A DNA stretch of 63,759 nt from Actinoplanes subtropicus (GCF_000721705.1 NZ_JOJL01000045.1:1-63759), one strand, 5' to 3'; positions 8,982 through 17,226 are shown, counted from the stretch's first letter. Program-made: numbers and translations. The notes: a model not told the origin generated them from the letters alone.

Positions 8982-10093
8982 TGCGGCGAAGCCTTCCTGC
9001 GGGCGGCGCCGCGATCGGCGCCGCCCTGCTTACCGTCCTGATGACCGGCGTACCGGCCCGCGCCGACGCTGAGCGGGACAGCCAGTGGTACTTCGCCCCC
9101 ATGCAACTCGCTAAGGCTCAGGCGCTGGGCAACGGCGGCGAGGGGGTGACCGTCGCCGTGCTCGACAGCGGCGTGGACAAGACTCATCAAGATCTGCGCG
9201 GCGCGACCGTCGCGGGCTGGAACACAGTGCGCAAGGTGCCGGACGACAATTCGGACACAGGGCCACACGGCACCAGCATGGCGACGCTGATCGCGGGCCG
9301 CGGGCACGGCGATGGTGCCGGTCTGTTGGGGGTTGCCCCCCGCAGCAAGGTCATGTCGGTCAGTCCGACCGAGGATCCGGTATATGTGGCCGACGGCATC
9401 CGGTGGGCGGTCGCGCACGGCGCCAAGGTCATCAACATGTCGTTTGTGCTGGATGTGGGCGACGACGCGGTGCAGAAAGCGGTTGACGATGCGGTGGCCG
9501 CGGATGTCGTGCTGGTCGCCGGGTCCGGCAACGACCACAAGGCGGTGGCGATGCCGGCTCGACTGCGTGGCGTGCTCGCGGTCGGAACAGTGGACAGGAA
9601 CAACAAGATCGCCGACTTCTCCAACTACGGCCCGCAGCTCGACCTCGTCGCCTACGGCACCGACATTCCGGCGGCACGTCCGCACAACAAATACGAAATC
9701 GCGGAGGGCACGAGCGACTCGACTGCCCTGGTCTCTGGGGTTGCGGCGCTGATGCGGGCCCGCTATCCCGACATGTCTGCGGCCGAGGTGGTGGATCGTT
9801 TGACTCGCACCGCGACTGATCGTGGTGCCAAGGGGCGTGACGACTACTACGGGTACGGGCAGCTGAATCCGGTCGCCGCGCTGACCGTGCCGCGGGTCAA
9901 GCCGAGCGCGACGACGGCCGCCCCGACCGACGCCCCGGCCACCGCCGCCCAAGGCTCGACGGTGGATCCGACGGCGGCTACCCCGGCGGCGGGTGGTCTG
10001 CCGGGCTGGCTGTTCTTCGCGGCCATCGGCGGGCTGCTGGTGATCGTCGCGGGGGCCGTCTTCATGATGGTGCGGGTGCGTCGAAGCCCCTGA
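8981..10093 (+). CDS. Mycosin-like membrane-anchored subtilisin (S8) of type VII secretion
   Basis: 370 aa with a signal peptide (residues 1 to ~30, ending ARADA), a subtilisin domain and a C-terminal transmembrane helix (about 335-358) with a basic tail. Triad: Asp62 in VLDSGVD, His96 in GPHGTS, Ser245 in EGTSDST; the oxyanion Asn is in AGSGN. The motif after the Ser (GTSDSTALVSG) departs from the usual GTSxAAP. Residues ~300-332 are a Pro/Thr/Ala wall-spanning linker. In ESX systems mycosins process substrates and stabilise the secretion complex. GTG start overlaps the previous stop by 1 nt. Confidence 0.92.
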   Translation: MRRSLPAGGAAIGAALLTVLMTGVPARADAERDSQWYFAPMQLAKAQALGNGGEGVTVAVLDSGVDKTHQDLRGATVAGWNTVRKVPDDNSDTGPHGTSMATLIAGRGHGDGAGLLGVAPRSKVMSVSPTEDPVYVADGIRWAVAHGAKVINMSFVLDVGDDAVQKAVDDAVAADVVLVAGSGNDHKAVAMPARLRGVLAVGTVDRNNKIADFSNYGPQLDLVAYGTDIPAARPHNKYEIAEGTSDSTALVSGVAALMRARYPDMSAAEVVDRLTRTATDRGAKGRDDYYGYGQLNPVAALTVPRVKPSATTAAPTDAPATAAQGSTVDPTAATPAAGGLPGWLFFAAIGGLLVIVAGAVFMMVRVRRSP

Positions 10094-10193
10094 TCGCCGG
10101 GCGCGGATTGGCACGAATGCCTCGCATTTGAGGACTCGAATGCGTTACCGCCGTGCGTTACTGTCAGTGCCCTCAGATCTGGGGGGATCGACG

Positions 10194-10826
10194 TTGTTTC
10201 CATCCGTTCAAGCGGAACGGGACGACGACGCGCGCGTGGGGGACGCGCGCCGGTTCGTGACCGAAATAGAAAATATGGTGATTCGCGCCCGAGCCGGTGG
10301 CCCGCCGCCGCGGCTCGACCGGATCGCCGGGCCGGACCGCACCGGCACCGCGTTTGCCGTGGTCGACGCCGTGGGCCGGTTCGTCGACCTGAGCCTGCAC
10401 CCGGGCTGGTGGGCCGCGCTCGGCCCGGCCCGTGTCGCGGCCGGGCTGCTCGAGGCGCTGGCGACCGCCCGCCTCAAGGCCGCGCTGGTTCCGATGATCC
10501 TGCGCCGACATGGTTACCAACTGTTACCACGGGAGGGCGAGGCGCCGCCCGCGTTGCGGCCCGGCGACGACGGCTTCCTGGATGCCGCCCGCGGCCGGAT
10601 CGCCGAGGCGTACCGGCTGATCGACGATGCCGACAAGCGGCTGCGCGGCCGGCAGGCGGTCCGGGTGGTGGCCGGGCCGCGGGGGCTGTTCCGGGCGCAG
10701 GCCCGCGGCGGGCGGATCGAGCGGGCCGAGGTCACCGCGGTGCTGGTCCCGGGCGACACCGACCGGCTGCTGGCCGACGCCCGGCACGTGCTCGCCCAGC
10801 TGGCCCGGTGCCGGAAGGAGATCTGA
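10194..10826 (+). CDS. YbaB/EbfC-like protein of type VII gene clusters
   Basis: About 210 aa. Residues ~45-115 resemble the YbaB nucleoid-protein fold (FAVVDAVGRFVDLSLHPGWW, then a long helix). The remainder is of unknown function and ends with a helical stretch. The chosen start is TTG 10194 because GGGGGGA lies 8 nt before it; a longer frame from 10128 exists but lacks such a site. It is 100 nt after the mycosin and may be the last gene of the module. The name rests on a weak fold-level match. Confidence 0.65.
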   Translation: MFPSVQAERDDDARVGDARRFVTEIENMVIRARAGGPPPRLDRIAGPDRTGTAFAVVDAVGRFVDLSLHPGWWAALGPARVAAGLLEALATARLKAALVPMILRRHGYQLLPREGEAPPALRPGDDGFLDAARGRIAEAYRLIDDADKRLRGRQAVRVVAGPRGLFRAQARGGRIERAEVTAVLVPGDTDRLLADARHVLAQLARCRKEI

Positions 10827-10975
10827 TGGCCGCGCACCGGGTGTGGTGAGGCTGGGTGTTGTCATGGGCTCGCCTCGCGGGCCGGACCCCTGACCTGCAG
10901 AATCAGTTTGCCGCCACGCCGGCCCGCGCGGAGGAGCCGCGGCCGGCCGGCTGGCCCGCGGCGACCGTCGAGTAG
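10826..10975 (+). other. Possible remnant or short ORF between the module and the SIMPL gene
   Basis: ATG 10826 overlaps the previous stop in operon style but its frame ends after seven codons (TGA 10847). The same frame then runs open, with GTG at 10856, to TAG 10973, ending in NQFAATPARAEEPRPAG-type sequence just before the next ribosome-binding site. It could be a decayed gene, a 39-aa ORF, or chance. Confidence 0.25.
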
Positions 10976-10986
10976 GGAGGCGAGGC

Positions 10987-11622
10987 ATGCAGCCGACGAT
11001 CTTGGTACGCGGCGAGGCGACCCGCGAGGTGCCGCCCGAGCTGGCCGTCTTCTCCGTCTCGGCGACCGTCCGGGGCCGCGACCGGGCGACGGTCGTGACC
11101 CAGCTGACCGAACGGGCGGCCGGCCTGCGTGCCGCGCTGGACGCGTACGGCGAAGCGATCGAACGCCGCGAGACCGGAAGCGTGCAGGTTCATCCCGAGG
11201 TCAAGCCCGGCCACGCCCGTCCCTCCGGCTATGCGGGAAGCATCGAGACGACGGTGACCGTGGCCGACTTCGGCGCGCTCGACGAGATGCTGCCGAGCCT
11301 GGCCCTGCGGGACCAGGTCTCGATCTTCGGACCGTGGTGGCGGCTGCGGCCCGGCAGCACGGCCGGCGCCGAGGTGCGCCGGGCCGCGATCGCCGACGCG
11401 CTCACCCGCGCCCGGGACTATGCGGCGGCCGTCGGCGCCCACGTCGATCGGTTGGTCGAGATCTCCGACGAGGTCGCCGGCCCGGTGATGCCGATGGCGA
11501 CCCGGATGATCCAGGAGTCCGCGCCGACGCTGGAGCTCGACCCGCAGCGGCAGACCGTGGAGGCGGCCGTGCTGGTGCGGGTGACCATCACCGAGCCCGA
11601 CATATCGGGAAAAGCCGAATAA
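10987..11622 (+). CDS. SIMPL domain (DUF541) protein
   Basis: 211 aa. Begins ILVRGEATREVPPELAVFSV, the typical SIMPL opening, and contains ALTRARDYAAAVG, the conserved helix of the family. SIMPL proteins are periplasmic or cytosolic factors of uncertain biochemistry, linked to signalling and oxidative stress in animals and bacteria. No signal peptide is visible, so it is probably cytosolic. A good Shine-Dalgarno (GGGAGGCGAGG) precedes the ATG. The DUF4407 gene follows after 29 nt and may be co-transcribed. Confidence 0.88.
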   Translation: MQPTILVRGEATREVPPELAVFSVSATVRGRDRATVVTQLTERAAGLRAALDAYGEAIERRETGSVQVHPEVKPGHARPSGYAGSIETTVTVADFGALDEMLPSLALRDQVSIFGPWWRLRPGSTAGAEVRRAAIADALTRARDYAAAVGAHVDRLVEISDEVAGPVMPMATRMIQESAPTLELDPQRQTVEAAVLVRVTITEPDISGKAE

Positions 11623-11651
11623 AATCCGGATGATCGGTAAGACTCGGCATC

Positions 11652-12995
11652 ATGCCCAAGGGTCGCCGAGACGTCCTGCTGAGGGTGGCGAACGTCAACC
11701 CGGACAGCGTGATCACACATACCGACCGGGTGCTCTACTCCGCGATCGGCGTCTTCATCCTGCTGTATTTCGTGTACGCCACGGTCGGCGGCGCGGCGTT
11801 CATCGACGCCAGCTCCGGCTACGAGCGGCCGTGGTACCGCTGGCTGGTCGGGCCGCTGGTCGCCTGCGGGGTGGTGGCCTTCGACCGAGCCGTGGTCGGC
11901 CGGGTGTCGATCAGCTACGACGACCTGGAGTCGACCGACCCGCGCGAGTTCCTGCGCAAGCCGACCCTGGGCCTCTACCTGGGCCGCCTCGGCCTGGCCG
12001 TGCTGTTCGCCGTGATCATCACGGAGCCGCTGATGCTGGCCCGCTACCAGGGCGAGATCGACGCCCGGCTCAACCAGGTGCACAACCAGCAGCTGAGCCG
12101 GATCGACACGAGCGGCGCGATCGGCACCTGGACCGCCCGGCTCGACCAGCTCAAGCGGGAGAACGACGCCGACGACGCGGCGGTCCGCGACCTCACCGAC
12201 CGGTCCGCGCAGAAGCGGCAGGACGCCCGCGTGAGCTATCAGCAGGCGGTCGACGACTCGGCCGGCAACGGCGTGACCCGTTCGCCCGGCTGTCCGCCCG
12301 GCGGGTACTGCGACCAGCTCGTCCAGCGGTCCCGCATGCTCGACGCCGAGGCCACCGAGCTCGACCGGCAGGCCGGCGACCTGCTCGCCACCCAGCGGGC
12401 CGCCCGCGACGCCCGGGCCGCCGAGCAGGCCCAGCTCACCCGGCAGATCGGCGACCAGCGGCTGGCCAACAGCCGGGCGGTGGCCGACGACGCCGGCTTC
12501 GGCGCCCGGACCGCGGCGATGTGGCACCTGGTGACCAGCGACTTCTGGGGCGTCGGCGTCTTCTACCTGGGCATCACGCTGCTGCTGGTCTCGCTCGACT
12601 GTGCCGCGGTCGGCCTCAAGTTCGTCTCCCGCGGCAACGCGTACGAGCGGAACGAGGCCCGGATCGCCCGGCGCCGCGAGCACGAAGCGGCGCTGCTGCA
12701 CGAGCGGGAGATCCACGACGCCCGGTCGTACGGCGCGGCGATGGCCAAGGTGGTGGCCGAGGGCATCGCTGCCGCGGCCGCCGACGAGCGGGTCGCCCGG
12801 GAGTCGGCCGAGCGGGCCGGCGAGGTGTTGCGGGCGGCGATGACCGTGCCCGAGGAGATCCGCCGGCTGATCGCCCACCCGGGCCGGCATCATCTGAACG
12901 GCGAGCTCGTCGAGGGAGCCGGCCGGCACCGCCGGACGCCGGTCTTCTACCGCGACGAGGACGTGCGGGCCCTGCCCGCCGCCGAAGCGGACTGA
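11652..12995 (+). CDS. DUF4407 multi-helix membrane protein with coiled coil
   Basis: 447 aa. Two transmembrane helices near residues 30-50 and 62-82, a third at about 108-128, then a long Arg/Glu/Ala-rich extracellular or periplasmic coiled coil (about 135-290) with a CPPGGYC pair, then a fourth helix (about 300-322) and a charged cytoplasmic tail. This is the DUF4407 layout. Function is unknown. It lies just downstream of the SIMPL gene and converges on the minus-strand gene at 13003, 7 nt away. Confidence 0.88.
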   Translation: MPKGRRDVLLRVANVNPDSVITHTDRVLYSAIGVFILLYFVYATVGGAAFIDASSGYERPWYRWLVGPLVACGVVAFDRAVVGRVSISYDDLESTDPREFLRKPTLGLYLGRLGLAVLFAVIITEPLMLARYQGEIDARLNQVHNQQLSRIDTSGAIGTWTARLDQLKRENDADDAAVRDLTDRSAQKRQDARVSYQQAVDDSAGNGVTRSPGCPPGGYCDQLVQRSRMLDAEATELDRQAGDLLATQRAARDARAAEQAQLTRQIGDQRLANSRAVADDAGFGARTAAMWHLVTSDFWGVGVFYLGITLLLVSLDCAAVGLKFVSRGNAYERNEARIARRREHEAALLHEREIHDARSYGAAMAKVVAEGIAAAAADERVARESAERAGEVLRAAMTVPEEIRRLIAHPGRHHLNGELVEGAGRHRRTPVFYRDEDVRALPAAEAD

Positions 12996-13002
12996 TCCGG
13001 TC

Positions 13003-13629
13003 TCAGGACGCGTTGCGGCTGGTCCCGGAGGCCTGGATCGGCACGGTGAACACCGCTCCGTTGCAGACCGCGGCCGCATCCGGCCGCATGACCAGGGCGT
13101 CGGGGATGGTGAACGCGCCGATCGTGTTGCGCGGCACCTCCCACGAAACCACGAACCGGTCCCGGCTCAGCCGCACCCGGGGATCCTTGCAGCCCGCGTC
13201 GCGATGCTCCGGGTCGGCGATGATGGTGCCGGCGCCGGCCGTGACCGACGTGATCCGGATCGGGAAGTCGTAGTCGTTGGTCACCGTCACCGCGAGGTTG
13301 CCGCTCTGCCCGGCGATCAGCGGGTGGTTGAGGTCGGAGCGGGCCCGCAGCGCGATCTCCACCGTGGTCGCGCCGGCCCAGTGCCCGGTCTCCGAGCCGG
13401 TGACCCGCCAATAGATCCAGGCCGCGCCGGCGTTCACCACAACCGCGGCCACCGCGGCCAGCGTGAGGATTGCGCGGGTCCGGCCGTCCCACCGTCGGGA
13501 CCGCTGGTCGCCGGGGTGCCGGACCTCCCAGGTCGGCTCCTCGTGATCGGCGGGGCGCAGCTCGATGTGCCCGTTCCTCGCCCGGCCGGCGGCGCCACGC
13601 CGGCGGGTCAGCGCGTCGAGGCGGATCAC
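13003..13629 (-). CDS. Membrane-anchored extracytoplasmic protein of unknown function
   Basis: 208 aa: a ~50-residue basic cytosolic segment, one transmembrane helix (about 53-75) and a ~130-residue beta-rich outer domain (GNLAVTVTNDYDFPIRITSV) with two cysteines that may form a disulfide. The outer domain looks like an immunoglobulin-type sandwich. It may be tail-anchored to a sensing or wall function, but I recognise no family. It is divergent from the riboswitch region, whose first ~130 nt probably hold its promoter. Confidence 0.75.
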   Translation of the reverse strand: MIRLDALTRRRGAAGRARNGHIELRPADHEEPTWEVRHPGDQRSRRWDGRTRAILTLAAVAAVVVNAGAAWIYWRVTGSETGHWAGATTVEIALRARSDLNHPLIAGQSGNLAVTVTNDYDFPIRITSVTAGAGTIIADPEHRDAGCKDPRVRLSRDRFVVSWEVPRNTIGAFTIPDALVMRPDAAAVCNGAVFTVPIQASGTSRNAS

Positions 13630-13762
13630 GAGCGGGCCTCAGGGTCGTGCGTTCGCATGCGGGGCGCGTTCCTCCCTCAAGGACCGACAGAACTGGTTGT
13701 TCAACGGTCCCCGACGAGGAACGGTCATGTGATCGGCATTCCGTCCGTCCTTGTGCGCGCAT

Positions 13763-13985
13763 ATATCGCACAGGTGCGGCTGTCCGGCCTAACCCCAACG
13801 GGGGACGCCCGGCGGTCGCCGGCGTATTGTCGCCGGTGAAGCGGCGAACCTGAATCCCCGGTGGTCAAGCCGGGCGATCAGGTCACTCTCCCTTGGCCGT
13901 ACGGCCGGTGCACCGTCCCCGCCGGACCGGATCGCCGAACGCCGGAAAAGACACCCGGACGGCCTAATCCGTACGCGTCCAAGGA
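13763..13985 (+). promoter_or_regulatory. Probable cyclic di-AMP (ydaO/yuaA-type) riboswitch without a sense target gene
   Basis: No credible gene covers 13630-14077. The plus strand carries, in the right order, elements I recall from the ydaO class: CCTAACCCCAACGGGGGACG at 13788-13807, GAATCC at 13852-13857, GGGCGATC...CTCTCCC at 13872-13892, and GGAAAAGACACCCG (13943-13956) followed by CCTAATCCGTACGCG. The last closely matches the actinobacterial 3' signature. About 90 nt later an ATG (14075) leads straight into the antisense side of ridA. No covariance model was run. The 13630-13762 part holds nothing further I can name. Confidence 0.65.
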
Positions 13986-14077
13986 ATTGACCGAGCCGTC
14001 GCCTCATCCAATTTCCTCGCCCGCACGGCACCCGTCAAGACCATTCCCCGAAAAGAGGTAAAAGGCGAACGCCTATG

Positions 14078-14476
14078 TCACTCGACGGGCGGGCGGAGGG
14101 CCGCGATCGCCTCGATCTCGATCCGGAAGGCCGGATGGACCAGCCCGCTGACCTGAACCAGGGAACTGGCCGGCGGGCGCTGCGGGTCGACGAACTCGTC
14201 GCGTACCGACCGGAACCCGGCCAGGTCGGCCATGGTGGTGAGGAACACGGTCAGTTTGACCACGTCACCCATCGTGGCCCCGGCCGCGGCCAGCACCGCC
14301 TCGAGGTTGCGGAACACCTGGCGGGTCTGCTCGGCACAGTCGTCATACCCGACCAGGCGCCCCTCGGCATCCAGCGGAACCTGCCCGGAGATCACCAGCA
14401 TCGGCCCGGCGAAGGACACCGCGTGGCTGTAACCGTTGGTCGGCGGCGTGCCCGCCGGCCGGACATGGTGCTGCAT
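14078..14476 (-). CDS. ridA: RidA (YjgF/YER057c/UK114) family imine/enamine deaminase
   Basis: 132 aa, standard RidA length. The family hydrolyses reactive 2-aminoacrylate and related imines made by PLP enzymes. Visible: VISGQVPLDAEG, AEQTRQVFRNLEAVLAAAG, VVKLTVFL and the C-terminal LVQVSGLVHPAFRIEIEAIA; the active-site Arg normally in the R-xxxx-V-L region is replaced by PASSLVQVSGL, so the precise subgroup is unsure. It is the last gene of a minus-strand run starting at 17128, 26 nt after the nitrilase gene, and its 3' end faces the riboswitch. Confidence 0.88.
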   Translation of the reverse strand: MQHHVRPAGTPPTNGYSHAVSFAGPMLVISGQVPLDAEGRLVGYDDCAEQTRQVFRNLEAVLAAAGATMGDVVKLTVFLTTMADLAGFRSVRDEFVDPQRPPASSLVQVSGLVHPAFRIEIEAIAALRPPVE

Positions 14477-14502
14477 GCGGCGAGCCTAGTCGCCGCTCGC
14501 GG

Positions 14503-15210
14503 TCAAAGCCGGGCGAGGGATTCGGCGACCATCGTGGCCCGGGCGATCTCGCCCGGCTTGCGGCCGGCTCGCGCCGCCACCCGGCCGTCCGGCGTCCAGA
14601 TTCCCGAGCGGCCGGCCGACTCGGCGTACCCGCCGCCGGTCGGCCCGGCGAACGACGACACGGCGACCCACACGCCGTGCCCGGTGGTGACCCGGCGGGC
14701 CCGCTCGGCCACCACCGCCTCGCCCTCCGGCGCGTCGAGCACGCCGGCCACGTACGCGTCGATGCCCAGCGCCACCGTGCGCGCGACCTGCTCCTCCACC
14801 CCGGTGTCCCGGCAGATCGCCAGGCCGAGCCGCCAGCCGTCCACCGTGAGCACCTCGGGCGACGGCCCGGCCAGGAACCGCTCCTCGCTGGTGTGCGGGT
14901 GCTGCTTGCGGTACGCGACCCGCACCCCGGTCCCGTCGACCGCCAGCATCGCGATGTACGGCCCCTCGACCGGCGCGCCGACCAGCGCCACGGTGTTCCG
15001 CGCCGCGCATGCCTCGACCAGCGGCGCGAGCCGTGGATCGTCCGGCGCCACGGTGGGCGCGTCCAACTCGTACCCGGTCAGCGACATTTCGGGGAAGACC
15101 ACCACCCGGGCGGCGGCGGCGTGGACCGCGGCGGCGTGCCGTGTCGCGTTGAGAGCTATGTCGAGGGGTTCTACTCGGGGCTGGGCGACGGCGATGACCA
15201 ACGAGCGCAT
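14503..15210 (-). CDS. Carbon-nitrogen hydrolase (nitrilase superfamily)
   Basis: 235 aa, slightly short for the superfamily (usually 260-280). The triad is readable: Glu in VVFPEMSLTGYE, Lys in VAYRKQHPH, Cys in LGLAICRDTG. Such enzymes hydrolyse amides, nitriles or N-carbamoyl compounds in the cytosol; the substrate cannot be inferred. The Ser-rich end (SSFAGPTGGGYAESAGRSG) completes the domain. It lies 33 nt after the methyltransferase gene and 26 nt before ridA, so an operon is likely. Confidence 0.88.
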   Translation of the reverse strand: MRSLVIAVAQPRVEPLDIALNATRHAAAVHAAAARVVVFPEMSLTGYELDAPTVAPDDPRLAPLVEACAARNTVALVGAPVEGPYIAMLAVDGTGVRVAYRKQHPHTSEERFLAGPSPEVLTVDGWRLGLAICRDTGVEEQVARTVALGIDAYVAGVLDAPEGEAVVAERARRVTTGHGVWVAVSSFAGPTGGGYAESAGRSGIWTPDGRVAARAGRKPGEIARATMVAESLARL

Positions 15211-15243
15211 GGGCCCATCTTCCTTCGGGGGCGGGGGTGGGGG

Positions 15244-15990
15244 CTAGCTGCGTACGGCTTGGATCAGGAACCGGTGCGCGGTGACGGTAAGCGCCCCGTG
15301 CAACCGGATGAACGAGTCGACCCGCCCGAGGGCGTCCGCGTACTTCTCGGTGCTGAAGTCGCGAATCTGCCAGGGCAGGTCCCGCAGTTGGCGTACCACC
15401 TCGCCGACGCTGTGGAAGATCACGTCGGGGTGTTCCTCGCGCACGTCGGTGACGTGCAGCCCGGCCTCCTCGAGGGCGGCCGCCACCACCTCGGCCGTCC
15501 AGCGGTGGTGGGCCCCGGGGGCGCCGAGCGCCGCGTTGAGGCCGGCCAGGTCGTCGCTGCCGACCTGCTGGCTGAGCAGGTGCCCGCCCGGGCGCAGCAG
15601 CCGGAAGATGTCGGCGGCGGGCAGCCGGCCGTGCCGGCTGAGCACCACGTCGAACTCCTCCTCGCCGCCGGGCAGTTCGGTGAGCACCGGGACGCCGAAC
15701 GGCGCGAGGCGGTCGCGGGCGACCGGGGTGTTACGGGCCCAGCTCTCCACCGCGACGGTGTGCGGCGGCAGCGGGGCGAGCTCGGCCAGGAGCTCGCCGC
15801 TGCCGGTGTCGAGATCGAGCGCGGCGCCGGCCCGGCGCAGCAGGTGCCGGGCGAGATTCGGGTACGACCAGGACGGCCCGCCGGGGCGCCCGTCCAGCCA
15901 GGCGAACTCCCAGCCGGTGGCGCGCTCGCCGAGAGCCGTGGTCGCCGAGTCGACCGGCTCGCCGTACTGCTGCCCGATGCGCACCCGCAA
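15244..15990 (-). CDS. Class I SAM-dependent methyltransferase
   Basis: 248 aa. Motif I is ALDLDTGSGELLAEL, motif II/III region follows (TVAVESW, DVVLSRHGRLP), and the later LLRPGGHLLSQQ is typical of the small-molecule/RNA methyltransferase fold. The target is not evident; the closest remembered shape is UbiE/RlmA-like. It is the second gene of the minus-strand run, 112 nt after the MerR-clamp gene and 33 nt before the nitrilase. Confidence 0.87.
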   Translation of the reverse strand: MRVRIGQQYGEPVDSATTALGERATGWEFAWLDGRPGGPSWSYPNLARHLLRRAGAALDLDTGSGELLAELAPLPPHTVAVESWARNTPVARDRLAPFGVPVLTELPGGEEEFDVVLSRHGRLPAADIFRLLRPGGHLLSQQVGSDDLAGLNAALGAPGAHHRWTAEVVAAALEEAGLHVTDVREEHPDVIFHSVGEVVRQLRDLPWQIRDFSTEKYADALGRVDSFIRLHGALTVTAHRFLIQAVRS

Positions 15991-16102
15991 GACGTTAGTC
16001 AGGCGGGCTGTGCCCCCGCCGCCGTTGTGACGCGACTCAAGCTCGAAACATGGTTACGGTATGACAACGGCCAGGTGGGTCGCGTCGGAAATCTCCGACA
16101 CG

Positions 16103-17128
16103 TCAAGGGCGCACGGGCATCAGGATCGAGAACCGCGACTCGCCCGGCACCCGCACCGCCAACGGCTGGATCGGCCCGTCCAGCTCCAGCACGAGCTGCC
16201 CGGCGCCGCCCGCGTCCAGCGCCTGCAGCAGGAACTCCCGGTTCACCGCGACGTGCTGCTCCGACCACTCGCTCTCGGCCGCCAGCCGTACGCTTCCGTC
16301 CCGATCAACCCCAAAGATCACTATTTCGTACGGGTGTCCCTCGTGCTCCCGCGGCGTCCCGGGTGCGGCCGCCACCAATTCCCGGAGGCGAGCCGTGTCG
16401 ATCGTGACGCGGGTGGCCGGCTCGCGCCCGTGCTCGACGAGCCGGCGGTAATCCGGGAAGTCGACCGGCAGCGGCTTGTCGTCGAGCACGGTCCCGCCGG
16501 CCTCGGCCCGCACCCCGCTCTCGGCCAGATCGAGGGTCACCGCCCCGGACAGGCCCCGCAGCCGTTCGACGAACGCCAGCGGCAACGACACCCGGGCCGG
16601 CGGCCCCTCGACGTCGGCCGCCACCTCGGCCAGCGCCATCCGGAAGCGGTCGGTCGCCACCAGCGTGAGCAGGCCGTCGCCGGTCTCGAAGAGCACGCCG
16701 GGCAGCAGCCCGGCCGGGTCGGCGGCGGCGAACCGCACCGCGTCCAGGCTGGCGGCGAGCGCGGCGGCGGGCAGGGTGACTCGGGTCATCAGGTTCTCCT
16801 CCAGATCCAGCAGGGCATGAATGCGCAGGAGCGCCCGCTTGGCGTCGGCCAGCCCGTCCTCCAGCCGCCGGCGATGCCGATCGAGCCGGCGCCGAACCGC
16901 CGCCGGCTCGCCCATCTCGCGAACCGCTTCGGCGATCTCCGCAACCGGCAGACCCACCCGGCGCAGCCCGGCGATCAGCCGAGCCGCCCGAACCTGCTCG
17001 TCGGAGTACCGCCGATACCCGGTCACCGCGTCGACCTCGGCCGGAACCAGCACACCCGCGGCGTCGTAGAACCGCAGAGCGCTGACCGCCAGGCCGCTGG
17101 CCCGAGCCACCTCGCCGATGCCGCGCAT
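16103..17128 (-). CDS. MerR-family regulator fused to a DNA polymerase III beta (sliding clamp)-like domain
   Basis: 341 aa. Residues 1-70 are a MerR winged helix (GIGEVARASGLAVSALRFYD, GYRRYSDEQV), 75-118 a coiled-coil dimerisation helix. From about 122 the protein turns into a DnaN-like segment: TRVTLPAAALAASLDAVRFA, then TLVATDRFRMALAEV, and it ends ESRFSILMPVRP, the classical C-terminus of the bacterial clamp. Only about 220 residues of clamp are present, i.e. about two of three clamp domains. I choose ATG 17128 because GAGGAGAG precedes it, rather than GTG 17140. The promoter has a MerR-type long spacer. Known as a rare actinobacterial architecture; role unknown. Confidence 0.88.
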   Translation of the reverse strand: MRGIGEVARASGLAVSALRFYDAAGVLVPAEVDAVTGYRRYSDEQVRAARLIAGLRRVGLPVAEIAEAVREMGEPAAVRRRLDRHRRRLEDGLADAKRALLRIHALLDLEENLMTRVTLPAAALAASLDAVRFAAADPAGLLPGVLFETGDGLLTLVATDRFRMALAEVAADVEGPPARVSLPLAFVERLRGLSGAVTLDLAESGVRAEAGGTVLDDKPLPVDFPDYRRLVEHGREPATRVTIDTARLRELVAAAPGTPREHEGHPYEIVIFGVDRDGSVRLAAESEWSEQHVAVNREFLLQALDAGGAGQLVLELDGPIQPLAVRVPGESRFSILMPVRP

Positions 17129-17147
17129 CTCTCCTCGCACTTGAAAG

Positions 17148-17178
17148 ACCCTGCTGTCTCACCCAGGTGGAGAGTCAA
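17148..17178 (-). promoter_or_regulatory. MerR-type promoter/operator of the MerR-clamp gene
   Basis: Minus-strand -35 TTGACT (17173-17178) and -10 CAGGGT (17148-17153) are 19 bp apart. The spacer holds an imperfect dyad with arms CTCTCC and GGTGAG. Long spacers with a central dyad are what MerR activators untwist, so autoregulation is likely. Confidence 0.6.
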
Positions 17179-17226
17179 GCACCCGGCTCGGCTCGCAGTT
17201 GCGCGCGACCCCTGCTCTCACGCCGA

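Noticed and set aside
13861..14061. 66-aa plus-strand frame in the riboswitch region
   Set aside because: It lies within the structured RNA elements and has no ribosome-binding site.
14075..15247. 390-aa plus-strand frame right after the riboswitch
   Set aside because: It is the antisense image of ridA and the nitrilase gene, which have clear family motifs; its composition is that of a shadow frame.
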